DNA of 64,000 nt from Rhizobium phaseoli (GTDB lineage Bacteria; Pseudomonadota; Alphaproteobacteria; Rhizobiales; Rhizobiaceae). The notes under the pieces are model-generated. The model did no database searches and was not told the origin of the DNA. It worked only from the letters and a program-made list of their open reading frames with translations. Positions 52,408-60,904 of this stretch are shown here, piece after piece. Made by a program: the position numbers and the translations under genes. Where the stretch lies: the NCBI RefSeq assembly GCF_003985125.1, contig NZ_ML133581.1:1-64000 (forward strand), given 5' to 3'. Position 1 is the stretch's first letter; every line of letters starts with the position of its first letter.

Positions 52408-53334
52408 ATGTCTTCGGCTTCGCCCTTTCACGGCCTTTCGGCCTTTCCGTCCACGCCTGCGAATACCGACGGCCGCGTCGACACGGAAGCCCTCGGCCGC
52501 CTTCTTGAACGCTTGTGCGAGGCGGGCGTCGCCTCTATCGGCCTTCTTGGCAGCACCGGGATCTATGCTTACCTCACGCGCGAGGAGCGGTTGCGCGCCG
52601 TCATGGCCGCGGCCGAGTGCGTCGCCGGCCGTATTCCTCTCATCGTCGGGGCCGGGGCCCTCAGAACGGACCAGGCCGTTGGACTTGCCAGGGATGCCGA
52701 GGCGGCCGGTGCGGATGCTCTTCTGCTGGCGCCGGTCTCCTATACGCCGCTGACGCAGGAAGAAGCCTATGAGCATTTCCTGGCAGTCGCGAAGGCAACA
52801 AAACTGCCGGTCTGCATCTACAACAATCCCGGCACGACCCATTTCACCTTCAGCCGGGAGCTTCTGCAGCGCCTCTGCGATATCGAAACGATCAAGGCGG
52901 TGAAGATGCCGTTGCCTGCTGACGGCGATTTGCTGGGCGAACTTGCCGCCTTGCGGGAGAAGACCGATCTCGCGATCGGCTATAGTGGTGATTGGGGTGC
53001 AGCCGACGCGCTGCTTTGCGGCGCGGACGCCTGGTACAGCGTCATCGGCGGTTTGCTGCCGCGCACGGCTCTATGCCTGACCAGGGCGGCCATGGCGGGG
53101 GATGTCGATGAGGCCCGCCGCCTCGACAAGCTGTTCGAACCCCTATGGCAAATCTTCAAGGCATTCGGAAGCATTCGGGTCGTCTACATGCTGCTCGAGC
53201 ATCTCTCGCTCGCCCGGGCGGAGCTTCCGCGACCGCTTTTGCCGCTGAAATCAGCGGATCGTCAGCGTGTGCTCGATGTCGTCGAGCCGCTGATCGCCCT
53301 GGAGGGCGGTCAGAAGGCTCAATCCTTGTTGTAA
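52408..53334 (+). CDS. Dihydrodipicolinate synthase (DapA) family lyase
   Basis: A 308-residue TIM-barrel aldolase of the DHDPS/NAL superfamily. The catalytic Tyr lies in LPVCIYNNPGTT and the Schiff-base Lys in TIKAVKMPLPADG; GSTGIYAYLTREER corresponds to the substrate-binding GTTGE-like loop. The loop lacks the usual G-T-T-G-E spelling, so it is probably not the housekeeping DapA. It is co-oriented with lysE and its last 16 bases overlap the convergent herA gene. The start at 52408 is supported by AGGA. Confidence 0.88.
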   Translation: MSSASPFHGLSAFPSTPANTDGRVDTEALGRLLERLCEAGVASIGLLGSTGIYAYLTREERLRAVMAAAECVAGRIPLIVGAGALRTDQAVGLARDAEAAGADALLLAPVSYTPLTQEEAYEHFLAVAKATKLPVCIYNNPGTTHFTFSRELLQRLCDIETIKAVKMPLPADGDLLGELAALREKTDLAIGYSGDWGAADALLCGADAWYSVIGGLLPRTALCLTRAAMAGDVDEARRLDKLFEPLWQIFKAFGSIRVVYMLLEHLSLARAELPRPLLPLKSADRQRVLDVVEPLIALEGGQKAQSLL

Positions 53335-55337
53335 AGGCTGCTCAGCGGCTTTTTCAAAATGCTTTCGCGCAGCGATGCGCCGGGTTCCCGGCGGGTGATG
53401 GCCGGTTGATCCGCCTGCGGCGCAGGCCGCGGAAAGATCGGTTCCTCGCGACGCATCTCGCGGCGCAGTGCGTCGAGCCGAGGATCGACGGATGGAGGTG
53501 CGGCCGGGTCCAGCCGCGGCGTCTGCGGCAGCAGTTCGCGCCGGTAGGATTCGAGAGGCGCTGAAGCCGGCGGTAGCGAGGCAGGTGGAGGCGGGGCGTA
53601 GGGCTTGGCCTCGAGGTGCTCGTCGGCGTCATTCTCCTCGTCGGGACCTGCCGTCGATGCGCCGAAGCTCTGCTGGAAATTCGAAATGTCGGGCGCGACC
53701 GTCACCGCCCGCATGCGGGTGACGATCTTGCGCAGATCGACCGTATCCGGATCTTCCTCGCTGTGCTTGCTGTTGGCGCTGGCAGCCTTCGGCAGCAGAT
53801 TTTCCTCGACTCGGGAAAAGCGCATGCGCATCGGCACGCTGATCGCCTCGCCGAAGGCGATCGCCTCGCCATTGCCGATCGACGAGATGAAGCTTGTCGT
53901 CGAGATCGACGAATTCGGGATGGCCGAGCGGATGATTTCCTGGTCGCGGTCGTTCGCCAGGCGCATGGCAAACAGCGTCGAGCACTGCGACAGGATCGTC
54001 TGGTCGAGCTCGCCCGGCCGCTGGGTAATGATCCCAAGCGAGACGCCGTATTTTCGGCCTTCCTTGGCGATGCGGGCGATTGCCTGACGTGTCGGCACGA
54101 AACCGAGGCTGGGATCGGAGGGGATGTAGCGGTGGGCTTCCTCGCAGACGACGAGCATGTGGATGGCGCCGTCGCTCCACAAGGCCACCTCGAAGGCCAT
54201 GCGGCAGAGCACCGAGGCGACCGAATTGACCACCTCGGAGGGAATGCCGGCAAGCTGGAAGGTGCAGATCGGCTTGCTGTCGCCGGGAATGCGGAATATC
54301 TGCGCGATGGTGTCGGTGATCGTATCGCTGATCGTGTTGTTGGAAAACATGAAGTGATAGCGCGGATCGTTGATCGCAGCGATGAGGCGCATCTTCAGCG
54401 ACCGTAGGGAAGGTTTCTCCGCGCGGCCCTCGAGGCGGCCAATGCGCTCGTCGATCAGGGCCAGGAGATCGGCCATGCGATAGGGAACCGGCGTATCGGC
54501 GGTAATCGAGCTCTTTTCCGTCGTCCGGCGCACCAGCGAATTGTCGCTGCCGCGGAAGGCGCGCTTGGCCTCCGGCATGATATCGCGCAGCATGTCGAGC
54601 TCTTCGGGCACCGGCGGGCGGCCGCGAAAGACGACTTCGGCAAACTCCTCCAGCCGCATCAGCCAGAAGGGCAGGTCGAGCGTATCGGTATCGATGGTGA
54701 CGGCGTGCTTCGGAAATGCGGCGGCGAATTCATTGTGCGGATCGAGGATCAGCACGCGCAGTTTCGGGTCGGCCGCGATCGCCTTGTGCAGCAGCAAAGA
54801 GACGGCCGTCGATTTGCCGACGCCGGTCGAGCCGACGACGGCGAAATGCTTGGAGAGCATCGAGGGGATGTGGATCGCCGCATCGATGCTTTCGTCCTGG
54901 GTCAGCTTGCCAATGACAGCGGTCGTGCCCGTTCCGGCATCATAGATGCGCATCAGGTCGGCGGCGCGGATGCGGTGGGCGATGGCGCCGAGATAGGGAT
55001 AGCGCGAGATGCCGGTCGAAAATTCCTCGCGTCCGTCTTCGTCGACCCGGACTTCGCCGAGAAGCTCGGTCTCGATCTTGAAATTATTGTCTTCGCCTTC
55101 GCCCCAGGCATGGCTGCCGGTTTTCATGGAGTAGACGAGCGCAACGACGCGGTTGCGGCCGACGCTGATCGAGATCAGCTTGCCGACGGACCAGAGTTCG
55201 GTGAGATCGGTGCCGCCCTCGACGGCGACGGCGGCAATCGTCGCTCTCGATCCGCTGCATGCAACGACACGGCCGAGAAAGCGATTTCCCGGCGCATGGC
55301 CGTCGCGTCGATCGTGCTCGCCTGCCTTGTCAGACAT
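53319..55337 (-). CDS. herA: HerA-like ATPase (DUF87)
   Basis: A 672-residue hexameric FtsK/HerA-type ATPase. An N-terminal HAS-barrel (NRFLGRVVACSGSRATIAAV) precedes the motor. Walker A is GSTGVGKST (residues 169-177) and Walker B LVVCEEAHRYIP, with the arginine-rich IAKEGRKYGVSLGIITQRPGEL sensor region. A proline-rich tail of about 120 residues follows. HerA is a DNA translocase, often linked to a NurA nuclease or to phage defence; no nuclease gene is adjacent here, so this is probably the stand-alone bacterial form. The last bases overlap the dapA-like gene. Confidence 0.9.
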   Translation of the reverse strand: MSDKAGEHDRRDGHAPGNRFLGRVVACSGSRATIAAVAVEGGTDLTELWSVGKLISISVGRNRVVALVYSMKTGSHAWGEGEDNNFKIETELLGEVRVDEDGREEFSTGISRYPYLGAIAHRIRAADLMRIYDAGTGTTAVIGKLTQDESIDAAIHIPSMLSKHFAVVGSTGVGKSTAVSLLLHKAIAADPKLRVLILDPHNEFAAAFPKHAVTIDTDTLDLPFWLMRLEEFAEVVFRGRPPVPEELDMLRDIMPEAKRAFRGSDNSLVRRTTEKSSITADTPVPYRMADLLALIDERIGRLEGRAEKPSLRSLKMRLIAAINDPRYHFMFSNNTISDTITDTIAQIFRIPGDSKPICTFQLAGIPSEVVNSVASVLCRMAFEVALWSDGAIHMLVVCEEAHRYIPSDPSLGFVPTRQAIARIAKEGRKYGVSLGIITQRPGELDQTILSQCSTLFAMRLANDRDQEIIRSAIPNSSISTTSFISSIGNGEAIAFGEAISVPMRMRFSRVEENLLPKAASANSKHSEEDPDTVDLRKIVTRMRAVTVAPDISNFQQSFGASTAGPDEENDADEHLEAKPYAPPPPASLPPASAPLESYRRELLPQTPRLDPAAPPSVDPRLDALRREMRREEPIFPRPAPQADQPAITRREPGASLRESILKKPLSSLYNKD

Positions 55338-55469
55338 GCGCAAGTCGTTGTTGAGCAAAGGCTACTCCCTGCGGTAGCGTTAAAGGATAAAGTCGATCCT
55401 TTAACAAATCCTTCATCCTATCGATTTTCAGGGGCGAAGGCGCCGGGCAGTTTTTTATTGCGGCATGCG

Positions 55470-55498
55470 TTGACGCTGCGAAATTTTCTGTCTATCAC
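55470..55498 (+). promoter_or_regulatory. Predicted sigma-70-type promoter of the ilv leader
   Basis: TTGACG (55470-55475) and TATCAC (55493-55498) with a 17-bp spacer. The expected transcription start at about 55505-55507 coincides with the first ATG of the leader peptide, so that peptide may be translated without a leader. Confidence 0.6.
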
Positions 55499-55506
55499 TT
55501 CCGGCC

Positions 55507-55563
55507 ATGAAAATGGCAACGGCTCTTATCGTGGTGGGAAAGCGCATGGGCAGGATGGTGTAA
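55507..55563 (+). CDS. ilvL: ilv leader peptide
   Basis: 18 codons encode MKMATALIVVGKRMGRMV, with consecutive Leu-Ile-Val-Val codons (CTT ATC GTG GTG), the products of the pathway the operon feeds. Starvation for charged branched-chain tRNAs would stall the ribosome here and change RNA folding downstream. The peptide is too short for standard gene callers. No ribosome binding site precedes it, consistent with leaderless translation. Confidence 0.85.
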   Translation: MKMATALIVVGKRMGRMV

Positions 55564-55620
55564 CCATCCGGCGACAGCCACCCATGCGCTAGATGACAGG
55601 CTCCTCCGGGGCCTTTTTTT
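55540..55620 (+). terminator. Transcription attenuator of ilvB
   Basis: Two alternative structures follow the Leu-Ile-Val-Val codons. First, AGCGCATGGG (55541-55550) pairs with CCCATGCGCT (55581-55590) and encloses the perfect hairpin GGATGGT-gta-ACCATCC (55553-55569). Then AGGCTCC pairs with GGGGCCT (55598-55614) around a 3-nt loop and is followed by TTTTTT, a classical terminator. Together they form a tRNA-starvation attenuator between the leader peptide and ilvB. The exact antiterminator pairing is not resolved. Confidence 0.8.
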
Positions 55621-55681
55621 GTGCCCGAATTTCGGGCTTCCGGCCACAAACGCAAATCCCAGCATCAAACGGAACAGACAG

Positions 55682-57472
55682 ATGAGCACGGACAATCAGG
55701 CGGCAGGCAATCGGATGACGGGGGCGGAGATCGTTCTCAAGGCGCTGAAGGACAATGGCGTCGAACATATCTTCGGCTATCCCGGCGGCGCGGTTCTGCC
55801 GATCTATGACGAGATCTTTCAGCAGGACGAGATCAAGCACATTCTCGTGCGCCACGAGCAGGGGGCAGGCCATGCGGCCGAAGGCTACGCCCGCTCCACC
55901 GGCAAGGTCGGCGTCATGCTGGTCACCTCGGGTCCGGGCGCCACCAATGCGGTGACGCCGCTGCAGGACGCGCTGATGGATTCGATCCCGCTCGTCTGCC
56001 TGAGCGGCCAGGTTCCCACTCCACTGATCGGCTCCGACGCCTTCCAGGAGTGCGATACGGTCGGGATCACCCGGCCCTGCACCAAGCACAACTGGCTGGT
56101 CAAGGATGTCAACCAACTCGCCGCCATCATTCATGAGGCCTTCCGCATCGCCCAGTCCGGTCGTCCGGGCCCCGTCGTCGTCGATATTCCGAAGGACGTG
56201 CAGTTTGCGACCGGCATGTATACGCCGCCCGCCGATTACGCGATCCAGAAGAGCTACCAGCCGAAGATCCAGGGCGATCTCAATCAGATCCATGCAGCAA
56301 TCGAGATGATGGCGAATGCGCGCCGTCCGATCATCTATTCCGGCGGCGGCGTCGTCAATTCCGGCCCGGAAGCTTCCAAGCTGCTGCGCGAACTGGTCGA
56401 GCTCACCGATTTCCCGATCACCTCGACGCTGATGGGCCTCGGCGCCTATCCGGCTTCGGGCAAGAACTGGCTGAAGATGCTCGGCATGCACGGCTCCTAC
56501 GAGGCGAACATGGCAATGCATGACTGCGACGTCATGGTTTGCATCGGCGCCCGCTTCGACGATCGTATCACCGGCCGCCTCAACGCCTTCTCGCCGAACT
56601 CGAAGAAGATCCATATCGATATCGATCCGTCCTCGATCAACAAGAACGTCCGCGTCGATATCGGCATTCGCGGCGATGTCGGCCATGTGCTGGAAGACAT
56701 GGTCCGCCTGTGGCGGGCGCTGCCGAAAAAGCCGGAGAAAAACCGCCTCGCGGATTGGTGGAGCGATATCGCTCGCTGGCGGGCGCGCAACTCCTTCGCC
56801 TATACGAAGAACAACGACGTGATCATGCCGCAATATGCGCTGGAGCGCCTCTATGCCCATACCAAGGACCGCGACACCTACATCACGACCGAGGTCGGCC
56901 AGCATCAGATGTGGGCAGCGCAGTTCTTCGGCTTCGAGCAGCCGAACCGGTGGATGACTTCGGGCGGCCTCGGCACGATGGGCTACGGCCTGCCGGCGGC
57001 CCTCGGCGTCCAGATCGCCCATCCCGAAAGCCTCGTCATCGATATCGCGGGCGACGCCTCGATCCAGATGTGCATCCAGGAAATGTCGACGGCCATCCAG
57101 TATGATGCGCCGATCAAGATCTTCATCATGAACAACCAGTATATGGGCATGGTGCGCCAGTGGCAGCAGCTCTTGCACGGCAACCGCCTGTCGCACTCCT
57201 ATACCGAGGCAATGCCGGATTTCGTCAAGCTGGCGGAAGCCTATGGCGCGGTCGGCCTGCGCTGCGACAAGCCGGATGAGCTCGACGACGCCATTGTCGA
57301 GATGATCGAGGTCAAGAAGCCCGTCATCTTCGATTGCCGCGTCGCCAACCTCGCCAACTGCTTCCCGATGATCCCCTCGGGCAAGGCCCATAATGAAATG
57401 CTGCTGCCCGACGAAGCCACGGATGAAGCGGTCGCCAATGCGATCGACGCCAAAGGCCGTCAGCTCGTATAA
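55682..57472 (+). CDS. ilvB: Acetolactate synthase (AHAS) large subunit
   Basis: A 596-residue ThDP-dependent catalytic subunit making acetolactate and acetohydroxybutyrate, the first common step of branched-chain amino acid synthesis. Features: VEHIFGYPGGAVLPIYDEIF, the ThDP-activating Glu in VRHEQGAGHAAEGYAR, the GDASIQMCIQEM metal-binding motif, and NNQYMGMVRQWQ. The start at 55682 (MSTDNQAAGNRMTGAE) avoids a longer frame that reads into the attenuator. It is followed by ilvN after 23 bp. Confidence 0.95.
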   Translation: MSTDNQAAGNRMTGAEIVLKALKDNGVEHIFGYPGGAVLPIYDEIFQQDEIKHILVRHEQGAGHAAEGYARSTGKVGVMLVTSGPGATNAVTPLQDALMDSIPLVCLSGQVPTPLIGSDAFQECDTVGITRPCTKHNWLVKDVNQLAAIIHEAFRIAQSGRPGPVVVDIPKDVQFATGMYTPPADYAIQKSYQPKIQGDLNQIHAAIEMMANARRPIIYSGGGVVNSGPEASKLLRELVELTDFPITSTLMGLGAYPASGKNWLKMLGMHGSYEANMAMHDCDVMVCIGARFDDRITGRLNAFSPNSKKIHIDIDPSSINKNVRVDIGIRGDVGHVLEDMVRLWRALPKKPEKNRLADWWSDIARWRARNSFAYTKNNDVIMPQYALERLYAHTKDRDTYITTEVGQHQMWAAQFFGFEQPNRWMTSGGLGTMGYGLPAALGVQIAHPESLVIDIAGDASIQMCIQEMSTAIQYDAPIKIFIMNNQYMGMVRQWQQLLHGNRLSHSYTEAMPDFVKLAEAYGAVGLRCDKPDELDDAIVEMIEVKKPVIFDCRVANLANCFPMIPSGKAHNEMLLPDEATDEAVANAIDAKGRQLV

Positions 57473-57495
57473 CGACAAGGTAGGAACCCAGGACC

Positions 57496-58068
57496 ATGAA
57501 CGCACATCTTCAGCCCACCGGCTCTGCCTACTTCATCTCGCCGGAAACGACGGCAATCGAGAGCCATACGCTTTCGGTGCTCGTCGACAATGAACCGGGC
57601 GTCCTTGCCCGCGTCATCGGCCTGTTCTCCGGCCGCGGCTACAACATCGAAAGCCTCACAGTCTCGGAGACCGAGCATCAGGCGCATCTTTCCCGCATCA
57701 CCATCGTCACGCGCGGCACGCCGCACGTGCTGGAGCAGATCAAGGCGCAGCTTGATCGCATCGTGCCGGTTCATCGCGTCGTCGATCTGACGGTGCGCGC
57801 CCGCGAACTTGGCCAGGAACGGCCGATCGAGCGTGAAGTGGCGCTGGTCAAGGTGATCGGCGAGGGCGAGACGCGCGCCGAGACGCTGCGCCTTGCCGAT
57901 GCCTTTCATGCCAAGGTGGTGGACGCGACGATTGATCACTTCATTCTGGAGATCACCGGCAAGTCCTCGAAGATCGACCAGTTCATCGCGATCATGAAGC
58001 CGCTCGGCCTTATCGAAGTCTGCCGCACTGGCATCGCCGCGATGAACCGCGGCGCGCAGGGGATGTGA
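57496..58068 (+). CDS. ilvN: Acetolactate synthase small (regulatory) subunit
   Basis: A 190-residue regulatory subunit with an N-terminal ACT domain (HTLSVLVDNEPGVLARVIGLFSGRGYNIESLTV) that mediates valine feedback inhibition, and a C-terminal domain (VALVKVIGEGETRAETLRLAD, GKSSKIDQFIAIMKPLGLIEVCRTG). It is sometimes named ilvH. It ends the ilv operon, closed by a strong hairpin at 58228-58262. No ilvC follows. Confidence 0.95.
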   Translation: MNAHLQPTGSAYFISPETTAIESHTLSVLVDNEPGVLARVIGLFSGRGYNIESLTVSETEHQAHLSRITIVTRGTPHVLEQIKAQLDRIVPVHRVVDLTVRARELGQERPIEREVALVKVIGEGETRAETLRLADAFHAKVVDATIDHFILEITGKSSKIDQFIAIMKPLGLIEVCRTGIAAMNRGAQGM

Positions 58069-58109
58069 GGCACAAGCTTCATCCCTTCCTCGGCGTCAGC
58101 CTCGGCCAT

Positions 58110-58200
58110 GCGTGCCAGCCAAGGGCTGGCAAGGGACGGAGACGACGCGGCAAAGCTCTTCTCCCGCTGGGAAGAAGGGGGAAGCGCGAGGTCGCGGCAT
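58110..58200. repeat. Decayed rhizobial palindrome downstream of ilvN
   Basis: The stretch contains TTCTCCCGCTGGGAAGAAG (about 58160-58180), an imperfect version of the TTCTCCCC(n)GGGGAGAA motif seen at 61701 and 61840. It lies in an otherwise non-coding spacer. Confidence 0.4.
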
Positions 58201-58227
58201 ATAGCTGGTAGGCGTGGAGCAGTTCGA

Positions 58228-58262
58228 GCCGCTGGAGATCAAAGCATCTCCAGCGGCTTTTT
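58228..58262 (+). terminator. Terminator of the ilvBN operon, overlapping the convergent aldo/keto reductase gene
   Basis: GCCGCTGGAGAT (58228-58239) pairs perfectly with ATCTCCAGCGGC (58246-58257) around a 6-nt loop, then TTTTTCC. The right half encodes the last codons (Pro-Leu-Glu-Met-Leu) of the convergent reductase gene. Confidence 0.85.
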
Positions 58263-59099
58263 CCTTGCCGGCGGTGGGAAGGCGGCGTCGAGCGCCTGCC
58301 AGTCCTCGTCGGTGATGTCGAGCGAGACGCAGTCGCGGTTCTCAGCCACGCGATCGGCATTCGATGTCTTCGGGATGACGATGACGCCGTCGCGTTCGAG
58401 GAGGAAGGCGAGCGCCAGCTGGGCGGGCGTCGCCTGATAGGCCTTGGCGATGTGGATCAGTTCGGGATGGTGGAGGATGTGTCCCTGCTCGATCGGCGAA
58501 TAGGCCATGACGGGAATGCCGCGGTTCTGGCACCAGGGCAGGAGATCATATTCGATGCCGCGGCGGGAGAGATTGTAGAGCACCTGGTTGGCCGCGACAT
58601 TGGCGCCGTGGGGAACCCTGAGCAGTTCCTCCATGTCGTCGGTGTCGAAGTTGGAGACGCCCCAGGCGGCGATCTTGCCCGACGCTTTCAGCATTTCGAA
58701 GGCAGCGACGGTCTCGGCCAGCGGATAGTTGCCGCGCCAGTGCAGAAGGTAGAGATCGATCCGATCGGTGCCGAGTCGTTTCAGGCTATGCTCGCAGGCC
58801 TCGACCGTGCCTTTCAGGCTGGCATTCCAGGGATAGACCTTGCTGACGAGAAAGACTTCGTCGCGCCGTCCCCGGATCGCCTGGCCGACGATCTTCTCGG
58901 CGCCGCCGTCGCCATACATTTCGGCTGTGTCGATCAGCGTCATGCCGAGATCGATGCCGGCCTTGAGGCTTTCGATCTCGATTCTGGCATGACCGGCATC
59001 CTCGCCCATGGCCCAGGTTCCCTGGCCGAGCGCCGGCACTTCCGTGCCGTTCGGGAATTTGACGGAGGGGATGGGGTCGTCCTGCATGACTTTTTCCAT
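58239..59099 (-). CDS. Aldo/keto reductase
   Basis: A 286-residue NADPH-dependent TIM-barrel oxidoreductase. The catalytic residues are Asp/Tyr in LIDTAEMYGDGGAEKIVG, Lys in FLVSKVYPWNASL, and His in YLLHWRGNYPL. ALGQGTWAMGE and GVIVIPKTSNADRVAEN are typical of the family. The substrate is unknown. Its 3' end is embedded in the ilv terminator. The ATG at 59099 and an internal ATG four codons later (59087) are both possible starts. Confidence 0.9.
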   Translation of the reverse strand: MEKVMQDDPIPSVKFPNGTEVPALGQGTWAMGEDAGHARIEIESLKAGIDLGMTLIDTAEMYGDGGAEKIVGQAIRGRRDEVFLVSKVYPWNASLKGTVEACEHSLKRLGTDRIDLYLLHWRGNYPLAETVAAFEMLKASGKIAAWGVSNFDTDDMEELLRVPHGANVAANQVLYNLSRRGIEYDLLPWCQNRGIPVMAYSPIEQGHILHHPELIHIAKAYQATPAQLALAFLLERDGVIVIPKTSNADRVAENRDCVSLDITDEDWQALDAAFPPPARKKPLEML

Positions 59100-59240
59100 T
59101 TTTCAGGAGATTGCGCAGCGTCCTTATCTTTCAACCAATCCTGTCACCATGACAATGATGTCATGGCGTCAAGAGTTTAGGGCAGTTATGCTGACCTAAA
59201 TAAAGCAGGCTGCGGAAAAGAGCCGGCTTTGGGAGGTCGC

Positions 59241-59834
59241 ATGCCGCTGGATACGTTTTTCGCCCTCGTTCTTTTTGCCTTCACGACGTCGATCACGCCG
59301 GGGCCGAACAATATGATGCTCTTTGCCTCGGGCGTGAATTTCGGCTTCCGCAGGACGATCCCGCATATGTTCGGCATCGGCGCCGGTTTCTTTTCGCTGC
59401 TGATCGGCGTCGGTCTCGGGCTCGGGGCGCTGCTGCACACGCTGCCGCTGGTCTATACGGTGCTGAAGTTCGCCGGCGGCGCCTATCTCGTCTGGATCGC
59501 CTGGAAGATCGCCTCCTCGCGTTCGCTGAGCGAAGGCAGCAACAGTGCCGCGCCGATGTCCTTCGTCTCGGCGGCGGCCTTCCAGTGGGTCAACCCGAAA
59601 GCCTGGGTTATGGCGGTCACGGCGATGGCGACCTACACCAATCCAGAACTTTATCTCGCCAGCGTGCTGATCGTCGGCCTGGCTTTCGCGGTGGTCAACG
59701 TGCCGAGCGTCTCGACCTGGGCGGGCTTCGGCTCGGCGCTGAGAGACTGGCTTTCCGATCCGGTGCGGCTGAAGTGGTTCAACATCACCATGGCGGTGCT
59801 TCTCGTGGCGAGCCTCTGGCCGATGCTAAAATAA
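59241..59834 (+). CDS. LysE family amino acid exporter (second copy)
   Basis: A 197-residue six-helix inner-membrane protein beginning MPLDTFFALVLFAFTTSITPGPNNMML, with PGPNN, followed by FQWVNPKAWVMAV. A GGGAGG ribosome binding site precedes the ATG. It exports an unidentified amino acid or derivative. Its last few codons overlap by 9 bases with the convergent DUF2269 gene. Confidence 0.92.
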   Translation: MPLDTFFALVLFAFTTSITPGPNNMMLFASGVNFGFRRTIPHMFGIGAGFFSLLIGVGLGLGALLHTLPLVYTVLKFAGGAYLVWIAWKIASSRSLSEGSNSAAPMSFVSAAAFQWVNPKAWVMAVTAMATYTNPELYLASVLIVGLAFAVVNVPSVSTWAGFGSALRDWLSDPVRLKWFNITMAVLLVASLWPMLK

Positions 59835-60302
59835 TGTGATCGACGGTTTCGTTAGCATCAGCCAGAAAATGCCGATGACGGCTGAGAAGGCCGGAAAGCC
59901 GAAAGCGAACCAGACGCGGTACAGCCTGAAATAGGCGGGCGGCAGGGCGCTCGCCGGTGCCGCCGCAGTGCGGGCGAGATCGCGCAGGCGAATCTGGATC
60001 CAGACGACCGGCAGCCAGAAGACGCCGGTGACGACGTAAAGCAGCAGCGACAGCGAAATCCAGCCTTCCGTCAGGTCCCAGCCGATCGATCGGGCGAGGA
60101 GATAACCGGTCACCGGCTGCAAGATTGCGGCCGTTGCGGTGAAGACCGTATCGGCGATGATGACGGTTCCGGCGACATGGGCGATCAGAACCGCGTCGCG
60201 CGTGCGATGCGCCATCACCATGAAGAAGGCGATGCCGACGCCGGTGCCGAAGAGCACGGTCGCGCCGATGACATGGGCAAGCAGCAGCAATTGCTCGAGC
60301 AT
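59826..60302 (-). CDS. DUF2269 integral membrane protein
   Basis: A 158-residue protein with four hydrophobic segments, matching DUF2269 (LLLLAHVIGATVLFGTGVGIAFFMVMAHRT, then GYLLARSIGWDL). The function is unknown. Its start codon overlaps the stop of the DoxX-like frame by one base (TGATG), so the upstream split gene and DUF2269 form one operon. Confidence 0.85.
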   Translation of the reverse strand: MLEQLLLLAHVIGATVLFGTGVGIAFFMVMAHRTRDAVLIAHVAGTVIIADTVFTATAAILQPVTGYLLARSIGWDLTEGWISLSLLLYVVTGVFWLPVVWIQIRLRDLARTAAAPASALPPAYFRLYRVWFAFGFPAFSAVIGIFWLMLTKPSITLF

Positions 60303-60904
60303 CAGCGTTCATCCAGTGTGGCAAGCGCCGTCAGCGTCAGCACGATCGACGGCAGCACCTTGACGAGGGGCCCGAGCGGATCGAGCCAGAGCGCCGATTC
60401 AAGAAGCGTGCCACCGGTCAGATAGGCCAATGAGACGGCGAGCATGCCGAGAAGGGCGCGTTTGGCGAGCGGGCGAACAAGCACGGCGGCGCCGAGCGCC
60501 ACGTCGACGAGGCAGGTCGCAAGCGTCAGCGCGGATGCCGCGGACTCCGGCATGAAGGGCAGGAAGTGGGCGGATGTTTTTTCCAGCGCCAGCAGCGGGA
60601 TCAGGCCGGAGAGCAGCCAGAAGGCGGAGAGGCCAACGATGACGAGCGGTTTCAAGAGGTAGAGCCGAGCAAACCAGAGATCCTGCACCCCGGAGGGATT
60701 GGCCGAGAGCGTTGCCGCAGCGGATGTCGCGACGAGCCCTCTTTCTCTTTTCGCACTTCGTATGCCCTCCGACATAACGGTCATCGCCGTCGAACGCAGC
60801 GGCGAACGCCAGCCGAGCCGGCCTGCCATATCGGCAAGCCAGGTCACTGGTTTCGTAAGCCAGGGAGCGAGGGAAAGACGCGAGCGGGCGGCAGCCCGAG
60901 CCAT
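60302..60904 (-). pseudogene. DoxX-like C-terminal part of a frameshifted SDR-DoxX gene
   Basis: A 200-codon frame with four membrane segments of the DoxX-like type (YLLKPLVIVGLSAFWLLSGLIPLL and following). Its N-terminal WLTKPVTWLADMAGRLGWRSPLRSTAM is the linker normally joined to an upstream NAD-binding domain. The first codons (MARAAARSR) are the shifted reading of the neighbouring frame, and no ribosome binding site supports a start here. See the SDR entry for the upstream half. Confidence 0.75.

Noticed and set aside
53319..55337. HerA as part of a defence system (for example with NurA, Sir2 or DUF4297 partners)
   Set aside because: No nuclease, Sir2 or other effector gene is adjacent. 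The neighbours are metabolic, so the stand-alone form is the simpler reading.
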